Made by a program: the position numbers and the translations under genes. A stretch of 64,000 nt of DNA from an uncultured Bacteroidia bacterium (GTDB lineage Bacteria > Bacteroidota > Bacteroidia > NS11-12g > UBA9320). The notes beneath the pieces are model-generated. The model made no database searches and had not been told where the DNA came from. It saw only the letters and a list, made by a program, of their open reading frames with translations. The DNA is taken from NCBI GenBank assembly GCA_943789165.1, contig CALSTB010000005.1, positions 727,827 to 791,826 of the forward strand, written 5' to 3'. This document shows positions 17,447 through 25,143 of this stretch, one piece after another. The stretch's first letter is position 1. The number at the start of each line of letters is the position of its first letter.

Positions 17447-18450
17447 TTTCAGTTTTACTTTTATTCCTGCTTAGTTGTAATGACAATACAGTCATTCCAC
17501 CTGGTGGTACCGACGTAAGCGCAGGTGATGTATTGGTAATCAATGAAGGGGGATTTCAGAAAGGGAATGCCAGCATAGGCTTGTACAACGCAGCCACAAA
17601 TACCTATACTGATAAGGTATATAAAAACACGAACGGAAGTGTTATTGGTGATGTGTTACAAACCATGGTGGTTCTCGACGGGAATTACTGGACGGTGGTT
17701 AACAATTCAGGTAAGATTGTCATTTTGGATTCAGCTGACCTTAGTCAAAAATATGAGATAACGGGTTTTAAATCACCGCGTTATGTGGTGTTTAATAAAG
17801 AAAAAACGAAGGCTTTTGTATCAGATTTGTATGCCGATGAAATAGCGGTTGTGAATACCCAAACCTATAAGATTGATGGATTTATTCCACTAGATGGCTG
17901 GACTGATCAAATGGCCATCATCGGTGACAACTTGTACGTCGCAAACAGAGAAAGACCTTTTGTCTTTGTTATCGACGCAGTGGCTAACACCGTTGTCGAC
18001 AGTATAGCCATTGCTCATAATCCCAATTCCCTACTAAAACTAAACAATGGTTACTTGGCAGTTATGTGTGAGGGTAGATTGGGTAGTTCCGATATGGCTC
18101 AATACCAAACCATTCATCCAGATACCCGGAAAGTGGTAAAGGAATTCAGTTTTGAACAAGGTGTTAAACCAAGTTTACTTCGGCAAAGTCCCATAACAGG
18201 CAATATTTATGTTGCATTTAAAGGCATCCATTACATCCATCCGGTTGACCATACCTATCAAGGCAAGGTCATTGATTTACCTGAGTCTAACATTTATGGA
18301 TTTGACATTGATGAGGCTACTGGAAACTTCTATGTCAGCGACGCCCTAGACTATGTCAAGAAAAGTGAGGTAAGGGTCTACACCAACGGCAGTAAGCTAA
18401 AGCAACAATTCACGGCTGGTGTGATCTGTAATGGGTTTGTGTTTAGGTAA
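17431..18450 (+). CDS. BtuG-like YncE/DUF5074 beta-propeller lipoprotein
   Basis: A 339-aa lipoprotein: signal VVSVLLLFLLSC with the lipid cysteine near residue 17. A seven-bladed-propeller repeat pattern follows (IVILDS, AFVSDLYADEIAVVNTQTYKI, LYVANRERPFVFVIDAVANTVV, IYVAFKGIHYI, FYVSDALDYVKKSEVRVY). In Bacteroides, BtuG proteins of this shape cap BtuB and bind B12 very tightly at the surface. The same riboswitch operon and architecture support that role here. Start ATG 17431 lies 16 bases inside the upstream gene. Last gene of the operon; no hairpin terminator is seen after it. Confidence 0.83.
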   Translation: MRHSVVSVLLLFLLSCNDNTVIPPGGTDVSAGDVLVINEGGFQKGNASIGLYNAATNTYTDKVYKNTNGSVIGDVLQTMVVLDGNYWTVVNNSGKIVILDSADLSQKYEITGFKSPRYVVFNKEKTKAFVSDLYADEIAVVNTQTYKIDGFIPLDGWTDQMAIIGDNLYVANRERPFVFVIDAVANTVVDSIAIAHNPNSLLKLNNGYLAVMCEGRLGSSDMAQYQTIHPDTRKVVKEFSFEQGVKPSLLRQSPITGNIYVAFKGIHYIHPVDHTYQGKVIDLPESNIYGFDIDEATGNFYVSDALDYVKKSEVRVYTNGSKLKQQFTAGVICNGFVFR

Positions 18451-18956
18451 AGGCAATGATTTTTCACTTTTCACTATCCGTCGACTCTGTGCCTCTGTGG
18501 TAAAAAAGACCCCGAAGGTTAAACGAATTAAGATACTTCAACCCGATTTTTCACTTTTAGTTTTTCACTATTCACTAAACTGTTTTCTTAACACAGAGCA
18601 CTCAAAGAACACACAAAGGACACTGAGAGCCGTCGATTGATAATGCAAGTCAAAGAATAATGATGTAGTTAATTAGAGTTAATACAAACCTCTGTGTTGC
18701 CTCCGTGACCTCTGTGCCTCTGTGGTAAAAAAAGACCCCGAAGGTTAAACGAATTAAGATACTTCAACCCGATTTTTCACTTTTCACTATCCGTCGACTC
18801 TATGCCTCTGTGGTAAAAAAGACCCCGAAGGTTAGATGGATTAAGTATTCATCAACTTAATTTTTCACTTTTCACTTTTAGTGCTCCAAACATTATCCAA
18901 CCTCGAATGTTTACCGAATAAACATGTCTATACATGTAATTAACTATATTTGAGAT
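18451..18956. repeat. Non-coding gap with three copies of a ~60-90-bp repeat
   Basis: No gene is seen. The block CCTCTGTGGTAAAAAAGACC, continuing CCGAAGGTT, occurs at 18492-18520, 18716-18745 and 18804-18832. Copies 1 and 3 are preceded by TTTTTCACTTTTCACTATCCGTCGACTCT. Copies 1 and 2 are followed by AAACGAATTAAGATACTTCAACCCGATTTTTCAC. A reversed relative (AACACAGAGCACTCAAAG) at 18589-18630 makes part of the gap an imperfect inverted repeat. Confidence 0.8.
18945..18952 (+). promoter_or_regulatory. Candidate -7 element (TATATTTG), leaderless start
   Basis: A TAnnTTTG match ending only four bases before the pirin ATG, so transcription would begin at or next to the start codon. No convincing -33 element is seen. 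Confidence 0.45.
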
Positions 18957-20084
18957 ATGGGCAATAGCAGAAGAGACTTTTTAAAGAAAACAGGGTTGGC
19001 AGCATCAGGCGTAATCATTGGGTCTGCAGCCAATATTAGCAAATCAGAAGAAGACGTTAAAAAAGAAATTGTGGCAATAAAAAGAATTTGGCCGTTAGGC
19101 TTTCAATGGGAAACACAAGACCCGTTTTTGTTTTGTGTACACCACGAAGATTTGTATCCTGAGGGAAATAATCATCAAGGTCCGAAGGCACCTTTAGAAG
19201 GCCGTCAATTAGGCCAAGACTTCATTATCAAAGATGGATGGCGCATGTATCATGGGAAGATGGTACCTGGATTTCCTGGACATCCACATCGTGGATTTGA
19301 AACGATAACCGTTGTAAGAGATGGTTATGTAGATCACTCGGATTCGCAGGGTGGTCAGGCACGATATGGCCATGGTGATGTTCAATGGATGACCGCTGGT
19401 AAAGGCTTGCAGCATGCTGAGATGTTTCCATTGGTGAATAAAGAATCCGGTAATCGAATGGAATTGTTTCAGATTTGGTTAAACCTGCCAAAGAAGAATA
19501 AAATGGTGTCGCCTTATTTTAAAATGAATTGGAGTGAGGACATTCCTGTATTAAAAAAGAAAGATGCCGAAAATAGAGCCATACACATTGAAGTATTGGC
19601 GGGCAGTCTGGACGATTCATCAGCTCCATCGGCGAACCCAGATTCATGGGCATCAGAAGCAGATAACCACGTGGCGATTTATGCGCTTAAGTTAGACCCA
19701 GGTGCGGAATATACTTTGCCAAAAAGCGTCGAAGGTGTGAATAGAAGTTTGTACTTCTTTGAAGGTAAAACGCTTACTGTTGAAGATCAAGAAGTGGCTA
19801 GTTATCACGGTGTGGACGTTGATCCTACCGTAGACTTAAAACTCAAAAATGGGGAAACCGCAGGACAAATACTGGTTTTACAAGGAAAGCCCTTAAACGA
19901 ACCCGTAGTACAACATGGTCCGTTTGTGATGAATACGCGTGAAGAAATTCAAGAAGCGTTTTTAGATTACCAGAAAACGGGTTTTGGTGGCTGGCCTTGG
20001 GAAAGTTCAGATCCGGTACATGGAGCAGAAGCCAAAAGGTTTGCTCGGCATCCGGATGGGAGAGAAGAGATTAAAGAAGGCTGA
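18957..20084 (+). CDS. Pirin-family protein with Tat signal peptide
   Basis: A 375-aa bicupin. The pirin metal-site motifs are present: GHPHRGFETITVV, GDVQWMTAGKGLQHAE, with histidines and a glutamate for one metal ion. The C-terminal cupin ends FGGWPWESSDPVHG and FARHPDG. The N-terminus (NSRRDFLKKTGLAASGVIIG) is a twin-arginine export signal, unusual because most pirins are cytoplasmic. Folded, metal-loaded export to the periplasm is therefore predicted. Quercetinase-like or regulatory activity is known for some pirins but cannot be assigned here. Confidence 0.87.
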   Translation: MGNSRRDFLKKTGLAASGVIIGSAANISKSEEDVKKEIVAIKRIWPLGFQWETQDPFLFCVHHEDLYPEGNNHQGPKAPLEGRQLGQDFIIKDGWRMYHGKMVPGFPGHPHRGFETITVVRDGYVDHSDSQGGQARYGHGDVQWMTAGKGLQHAEMFPLVNKESGNRMELFQIWLNLPKKNKMVSPYFKMNWSEDIPVLKKKDAENRAIHIEVLAGSLDDSSAPSANPDSWASEADNHVAIYALKLDPGAEYTLPKSVEGVNRSLYFFEGKTLTVEDQEVASYHGVDVDPTVDLKLKNGETAGQILVLQGKPLNEPVVQHGPFVMNTREEIQEAFLDYQKTGFGGWPWESSDPVHGAEAKRFARHPDGREEIKEG

Positions 20085-20149
20085 AGCTAACTCTTTGATT
20101 TCCTATTTATTACTTCTCATTTAACTGCTTAATTTGTTTAATTTGCGGC

Positions 20150-21933
20150 GTGAGGTTTTACAAAATAGCAGTGGTTTTCTTTTTGGTTTTGACTTGCTCA
20201 AAGCCTGCGTCTGCTGATTTAAAATTAAACAGCAAGAAAGAAAAACAACGGAAGCAAGCAAAGTTGGAGGTGCGCATTGACGCGATGGTTAAGGATGCTG
20301 ACCATAAATTTCAGTTTGATGACTCTATAGAAAATGCCATTGAGATACTGAAAGAGGCGTACTTTCTATCAGATAAGTCAAATTACACCGTTGGTATCAT
20401 TAGTAGTGCTAATTTGTTAGGAAATGGTTACCTCTATCACTCAGACTTTCCCAACGCAACCTCGAAGTTTTACATATCTCTCCGACATGCTGAAACGCTA
20501 AATGACTCAAGTAGTATGTCCAAATCATATAGAGGGCTGGGTTTGGTTAAATATAATATGAAGCAATGGGCGGAAGCCATATCGGACTTCAATAAGTCCA
20601 TGGACTATAAAACGGCTCCGTTAGATGACCGATTGACGTCTGTAATGGATTACTTGCTTGGTTTGGCATATTATAATTTAGGTAAATATGAAGTTGCAGA
20701 AACATTCCTATTTTCTGCTAGGGAAGCCGCTGAGTCTGTGAACGACAGTACGCGTTTGTTGGAAATCAGACTAAACCTGAACCATATTGCTGTTGAACGC
20801 TCAAATAGTCCTGAAGTCCTTTCAATTTATGACGCACTTTATACCGAATTCGAGCATAGAAATGAAAAAATTGGGATGTGTTATTCGGTACTTGGAAAGG
20901 CAAAGTCCCTTTTAAAAAGTGGTGATTATAAAAAAGCTTCAAAATTGGCCTTAACATCTTTAGAAATGGCACGAAGCGCCAAAATGAAATACCCATTGCA
21001 AGAAATTCTTGAAGTAGCAATTGAAACGGAATACCAAAGTGGCAACTATAAAGCTTCAGCTGATTTGATGCTCGAGGCGCAAGAGATTAAGGAGTCCACC
21101 TTAAGCCAAGCTACTTCAACCCAAGTGGCTATGATGAGTGCCGACTACGATTTTGAAAAAAAGGAAGAACAGTTCAATGACGAATTACGGGCAAAGAACA
21201 AACAACGACTGATGTTATTAGTCCTGGTCATCGCACTGTTCATCATTTCTATCGTGGTGTATTTATCCCTGAGAGGCGTGGCAAAAGAAAGACATAGGTC
21301 TGATGAGTTGTTGTACAACATTTTGCCTGTAGAAACCGCTAAAGAATTGAAAGCGAATGGTGTAGCCGTGGCAAAAGCACATGCGGAAGTCACCATTGTT
21401 TTTGCCGATGTACAGAATTTTACCAAAATAGCCGGAGACTTAGAACCAACGATATTGGTGCAGTTGTTAGACTTTTATTTTGGAAAGTTTGACGCCATTA
21501 TTCAAAAACACGGACTCGAAAAAATAAAAACGATTGGAGATGCTTACATGTTTGTTTCGGGACTTAACGAAGCAACGAAAGACAACGCATCAAATGCGGT
21601 TTCTGCGGGTATTGACATGTTGCAAGCGATTCGTGAATCTGAAGCAGAAATAATGAGTCGGTTTGGGGCTCATTTCAACTTTAGAATTGGTATGCATACG
21701 GTAGAACGGTTTCGGGAGTGGTTGGGAAAATAAAATATGCCTTCGATATTTGGGGGGACTCAGTGAATATCGCAGCGCGAATGGAGCAAAACAGTGAGCC
21801 TGGGAAGATCAACATCTCTGAAGATACCTATAACCTGGTGAAAGACGCCTATACCTGTACACCAAGAGGCCATATCGATGTTAAAAACAAAGGGAGTATG
21901 GAGATGTATTTCGTTGAAGATCGAAAAGCATAA
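20150..21933 (+). pseudogene. TPR / class III adenylate-guanylate cyclase gene with one-base frameshift
   Basis: Architecture: signal peptide (GTG start, VVFFLVLTCSKPASA), TPR-like helical repeats to about residue 320, a coiled segment, one transmembrane helix (LMLLVLVIALFIISIVVYL), then a class III cyclase catalytic domain. Metal-binding aspartates are in FADVQNFTKI and TIGDAYM. After RIGMHT the frame is lost and the first frame stops at 21733. In the +1 frame the expected sequence continues GRTVSGVVGKIKYAFDIWGD, then VNIAARMEQ, to a stop at 21933. Restoring one G near 21700 rejoins it (about 595 aa). As written the catalytic core is truncated; sequencing error or true decay cannot be separated here. 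Confidence 0.85.
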
Positions 21934-21937
21934 AAAA

Positions 21938-21962
21938 AGCCCTTGCCCGGAGGCAAAGGCTT
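21938..21962. terminator. Bidirectional terminator hairpin
   Basis: The stem AAGCC(C)TTGCC / GGCAA(A)GGCTT lies between convergent stops at 21933 and 21984, with seven A at its left that give a U tract for the leftward gene. Confidence 0.75.
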
Positions 21963-21983
21963 CAAGTTTAAATTCTATTTTTT

Positions 21984-22406
21984 TTAGTTACACATATTCG
22001 GACAAAACGACGCAAAACCAGTTCTTAATACTGTTGAAGACGTACGTTTTGGGTAAAATACGATTCCAATATTGTTGTCCTTTTTGTAAAATCTAAATTT
22101 AATTTGGTCATCACTGCTCATTCCTAGAATGTCTTTTAACACTCTGCGGTCGATCACACCACCTTCTGTAACCATTTTGGCTCCTGGAGCAGTCGTATAT
22201 GACTTGTAAGCAGAAATAAGTGCTTCTGCATCAGCAGTAGCCACCATTGTACCGTTGGTCTCATTTTCTTCTGTTGTCGCGTTTTGAACAACTGGCGTTG
22301 CAGAGTCAATTGGTTTTTCAGATTTTAGCATGTTTACATTAAGGAAAATAAAACTAATTAATAGTCCTAGGCCTAAGCCTGAGAAAAATTTCGCATTCGA
22401 TTTCAT
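21984..22406 (-). CDS. Hypothetical single-pass membrane protein
   Basis: About 140 aa from the ATG at 22404-22406 (MKSNAKFF); the frame is open eight codons further, but a promoter-like TAACTTTG at 22428-22435 supports this start. One N-terminal transmembrane helix (GLGLGLLISFIFLNV) is followed by a Thr/Glu-rich linker and a small soluble domain (ALISAYKSYT, GGVIDRRVLKDIL, IKFRFYKKDNNIGIVFYP) ending in a Cys pair (CPNMC). The soluble part should be periplasmic. No family recognised. Confidence 0.72.
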   Translation of the reverse strand: MKSNAKFFSGLGLGLLISFIFLNVNMLKSEKPIDSATPVVQNATTEENETNGTMVATADAEALISAYKSYTTAPGAKMVTEGGVIDRRVLKDILGMSSDDQIKFRFYKKDNNIGIVFYPKRTSSTVLRTGFASFCPNMCN

Positions 22407-22427
22407 ATATTCTAATTTTAGTTGTCC

Positions 22428-22435
22428 CAAAGTTA
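22428..22435 (-). promoter_or_regulatory. Candidate -7 promoter element (TAACTTTG)
   Basis: A TAnnTTTG match on the minus strand, 21 bases upstream of the ATG at 22406. Confidence 0.45.
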
Positions 22436-22440
22436 TTCTT

Positions 22441-22822
22441 ATTTGTGAATTGTCATATGATTTTGATTAAGTCATTAGGCATTAGGGGTTAGCCACTAGG
22501 AATTAGGGACTGTTCTGCAAAAAAGGTAAACAATAATGATCCTTAGCTTCGCCCGTGATTTCTAGGTGTGCGCTTTGTTCACAGTCCTGTATAAAACAGG
22601 CCTGAGTCATTAAGCCTTGTGTCATGACTAACGGATTGCTCAATCCCTATGTGGGGTGCTTAGTTCAGAAGCCCGACAGTCCTGAGTCAAAAATCCTTTG
22701 TCTTATGTCTGCCGGTTTGGATTACTGCGTTATCCCTAAGTGGGGTGCCTAGATCACAAAGCCAGACACTGCGTGTCTAGGTCTCCCTCCCTTGAAGCGT
22801 TGCTTCAGACTCGTTTGAAAAC
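22441..22822. repeat. Non-coding gap with an imperfect ~85-bp tandem duplication
   Basis: No gene is seen. Units at 22601-22680 and 22681-22769 both start CCTGAGTCA and share AATCC/AGCCTTGTGTC-like, ATCCCTAxGTGGGGTGC, TAG.TCA.AAAGCC.GACA blocks. The left end (22473-22510) is a reverse-complement relative of the TCCTAGTGGCTAAATCCTAA repeat found at 32.9-34.8 kb. The function is unknown. Confidence 0.6.
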
Positions 22823-22823
22823 A

Positions 22824-22853
22824 AAAAAGCCCTACGCTATTGCGTAAGGCTTT
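22824..22853 (-). terminator. Terminator downstream of tRNA-Ser
   Basis: The hairpin AAAGCC(C)TACGC / GCGTA(A)GGCTTT is followed on the minus strand by a U tract, ten bases beyond the 3' end of the tRNA. Confidence 0.8.
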
Positions 22854-22862
22854 GTCGATCTG

Positions 22863-22947
22863 CGGAGAAGGAGGGATTCGAACCCCCGGAGGTGTGACCC
22901 TCGCTTGTTTTCAAGACAAGTGCATTCGACCACTCTGCCACTTCTCC
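22863..22947 (-). tRNA. tRNA-Ser (UGA)
   Basis: An 85-nt class II tRNA on the minus strand. Acceptor stem GGAGAAG/CTTCTCC with discriminator G, D-arm GGCAGAGTGGTCGAATGC, anticodon stem CTTGT/ACAAG with loop CTTGAAA (anticodon TGA), a long variable arm, and T-arm GGGGGTTCGAATCCCTC. The 3' CCA is not encoded. The long variable arm confirms serine identity. Confidence 0.95.
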
Positions 22948-23008
22948 TTAAGAGGGGGCAAATTTAATTTTTGATTGCAGTAACGGCAACATTTATTTCA
23001 TAAAAATA

Positions 23009-23968
23009 TTACATCGTCAATTTTTTCTTCGGCTCGTCTTTAATAGCCTTCATCTCAGCCCGATCAATACTGCTGTTTAATTCAAATCCAACCAACAACA
23101 TGATGCAGTTAAAATAGATTAACAGCATGATTACTAGGATGGTACCGATTGACCCGTACAACTTGTTGTAAGAATTGAAATTATTCACGTAAAACGTAAA
23201 TCCAGTAGAAGCGATTAAACTTAATATCGTGGCAAGCGTGCTCCCAACACTAAAAAATTTCCATTCTGCTACCCTTGAACTTCCAAAGTAGTACAACGAC
23301 GAGTACACAAAATAGATGAGAATGAATATGGAACCATATTGTAACAACTCAAGTAATAGGATATTAAACTGCTCTGTGAGATACTCTTGTCGCTTTAACC
23401 ACGAAATAGAAATGGTGACCAAGGTAATAACCGCGACACTGGCAAGGACGATTAACGCAACCAATAAGGTTAATCCAATGCTACGTACCCTTGCTAAATA
23501 CCAAGCTCGTTTTTGATGTGATAAGGTGTATTTATCAAAGGCAGTCATTAACGTGTTGAAAGCATTGCTGCTAAAGTACAAGGCCAATACAAAACCAAAA
23601 GACAATAAGCTCAGGTTCTGATTGGTAAGAATATCCTCGATTGTGCCAAGTAATACCTCGTAGGCATTGGTTGGCAATAAGCGTTTAATTTGATCTAAAA
23701 GGTCGGCTTGAAATTCGCTTACAGGTATATATGCAATGACCGTAAAGAGAAAAATGATGGACGGAAAAAGTGCAAGAAAAAAGTTGAAGGCGAGGGATGA
23801 GGCACGTAACATCAAATCAGCATCGAACAAAGAATCGATAAAAAACTTTCCAACGTCCCAAAGAGATCGACCCTTAAATCCAGGAAAACTATGTCGCTTT
23901 AACCATCTAACAACGGGTTGTAGTTGCGTAATAATTTTAGCCTGATATTTTTCTAAACGGGTGATAAT
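23009..23968 (-). CDS. YihY/BrkB-family inner-membrane protein with possible ATT start
   Basis: A multi-pass membrane protein (about 319 aa) of the YihY/BrkB family, role unclear. The family N-terminus (HSFPGFKGRSLWDVGKFF, then LMLRASSLAFNFFLALFPS) begins upstream of the first conventional start, a TTG at 23828-23830. Between the in-frame stop at 23969-23971 and that TTG there is no ATG, GTG or TTG. A TATATTTG promoter element at 23985-23992 would give a leader of about 10 bases ending at ATT 23966-23968. I therefore extend the gene to the ATT; the boundary is uncertain, the family is not. Confidence 0.78.
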   Translation of the reverse strand: MITRLEKYQAKIITQLQPVVRWLKRHSFPGFKGRSLWDVGKFFIDSLFDADLMLRASSLAFNFFLALFPSIIFLFTVIAYIPVSEFQADLLDQIKRLLPTNAYEVLLGTIEDILTNQNLSLLSFGFVLALYFSSNAFNTLMTAFDKYTLSHQKRAWYLARVRSIGLTLLVALIVLASVAVITLVTISISWLKRQEYLTEQFNILLLELLQYGSIFILIYFVYSSLYYFGSSRVAEWKFFSVGSTLATILSLIASTGFTFYVNNFNSYNKLYGSIGTILVIMLLIYFNCIMLLVGFELNSSIDRAEMKAIKDEPKKKLTM

Positions 23969-23984
23969 CTAAAAATTAATTTGG

Positions 23985-23992
23985 CAAATATA
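23985..23992 (-). promoter_or_regulatory. Candidate -7 promoter element (TATATTTG) of BrkB-family gene
   Basis: A TAnnTTTG match on the minus strand. Its position leaves room only for a start very close to 23968, in keeping with the non-standard ATT start. Confidence 0.5.
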
Positions 23993-24063
23993 GGTTATCC
24001 GTTTTCACGTAGATGTATGCATATATTAACAAGATTTCATATGGATTTGGAGGCGATACGTAA

Positions 24064-24071
24064 TACTTTTG
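24064..24071 (+). promoter_or_regulatory. Candidate -7 promoter element (TACTTTTG) of serC operon
   Basis: A TAnnTTTG match 20 bases upstream of ATG 24092. It would place the transcript start downstream of the longer open frame, supporting the 24092 start. Confidence 0.5.
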
Positions 24072-24091
24072 CGCCATCAAAAAGTAAGACT

Positions 24092-25141
24092 ATGAGTAAG
24101 GTACATAATTTCTCTGCGGGTCCAGCCGTATTGCCACAAGAGGCCATTGATGCAGGCATAAGTGCATTGCAAAATTTTGCCAATACAGGATTGTCAATAT
24201 TGGAAGTATCACATAGAGGCAAGGAATATGTTGCTGTGATGGATGAAGCGAGACATCTAGTGAAAAAGCTTTGGGGTCTTGACGACCAGTACGAAGTGAT
24301 GTATTTACATGGGGGAGCCAGCACTCAGTTCTTAATGGTAGCTTATAACTTGCTGCAAACCAAGGCTGCTTATGTCGATACGGGAGTATGGTCAAGTAAA
24401 GCAATAAAAGAAGCCAAATTGTTTGGCGAGGTTGATGTCATTGCGTCAAGTAAAGACAAAAACTATACGTATGTCCCAACTGGGTATACAATTCCTAGCG
24501 ACGCAGACTATCTACACTTAACAAGCAACAATACCATTTATGGTACGCAAATGCATCAGTTTCTAACAGCTTCAATACCAGTTGTTTGCGACATGAGTTC
24601 TGATATTTTCAGTAGAAGAATAGATGCGACGAAGTTTGACTTAATTTATGCAGGTGCACAGAAAAACTTAGGGCCTGCAGGAGCGACTTTAGTAGTTATC
24701 AAAAAAGATTTACTTGGAAAAGTAACCAGACAAATTCCATCCATGATGGATTACAAAATTCATATTGCCAAAGAATCCATGTTTAACACGCCACCTGCAT
24801 TCCCAGTATATGTGGTTCTACAAACATTAAAGTGGATCGATAAAACCGGTATTGAAACAATAGAAAATCGAAACAAGGCCAAAGCTGATTTGTTGTACAA
24901 TGAGATTGACAGAAACGAAGCCTTTATTGGGACAGTAGCGGCAAACGATAGAAGTTGGATGAATGCGACATTCTTATTAAAAGATGAGTCGAGAAATGAA
25001 GCATTTTTAGAAGCGTGTAAAGAAGCCAATATCAGTGGTGTTAAAGGACATAGATCCGTAGGTGGATTTAGAGCTTCCATGTATAATGCTTTAGAATTAG
25101 ACAGCGTACAGGCTTTGGTTAATGTGATGCAAACATTTTAA
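24092..25141 (+). CDS. serC: Phosphoserine aminotransferase
   Basis: A 349-aa PLP aminotransferase, second step of serine synthesis (also used in PLP synthesis). It starts MSKVHNFSAGPAVLP, the typical SerC N-terminus. Motifs: EVSHRGKE, LHGGASTQF, the PLP lysine in AGAQKNLGPAGAT, NTPPAFPVY, and KGHRSVGGFRAS with phosphate-binding arginines. The frame is open upstream to 23981, but the family start and the promoter element favour 24092. It is followed two bases later by serA, then DUF1015. Confidence 0.95.
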   Translation: MSKVHNFSAGPAVLPQEAIDAGISALQNFANTGLSILEVSHRGKEYVAVMDEARHLVKKLWGLDDQYEVMYLHGGASTQFLMVAYNLLQTKAAYVDTGVWSSKAIKEAKLFGEVDVIASSKDKNYTYVPTGYTIPSDADYLHLTSNNTIYGTQMHQFLTASIPVVCDMSSDIFSRRIDATKFDLIYAGAQKNLGPAGATLVVIKKDLLGKVTRQIPSMMDYKIHIAKESMFNTPPAFPVYVVLQTLKWIDKTGIETIENRNKAKADLLYNEIDRNEAFIGTVAANDRSWMNATFLLKDESRNEAFLEACKEANISGVKGHRSVGGFRASMYNALELDSVQALVNVMQTF

Positions 25142-25143
25142 TT

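Noticed and set aside
22863-22947. tRNA-Ser as a phage or island attachment site
   Set aside because: No integrase or direct repeat of the tRNA 3' end is found nearby, and the flanking genes look like core chromosome.
23981-24091. N-terminal extension of the serC frame
   Set aside because: It includes a promoter-like element and lacks similarity to SerC, whose family start matches ATG 24092.
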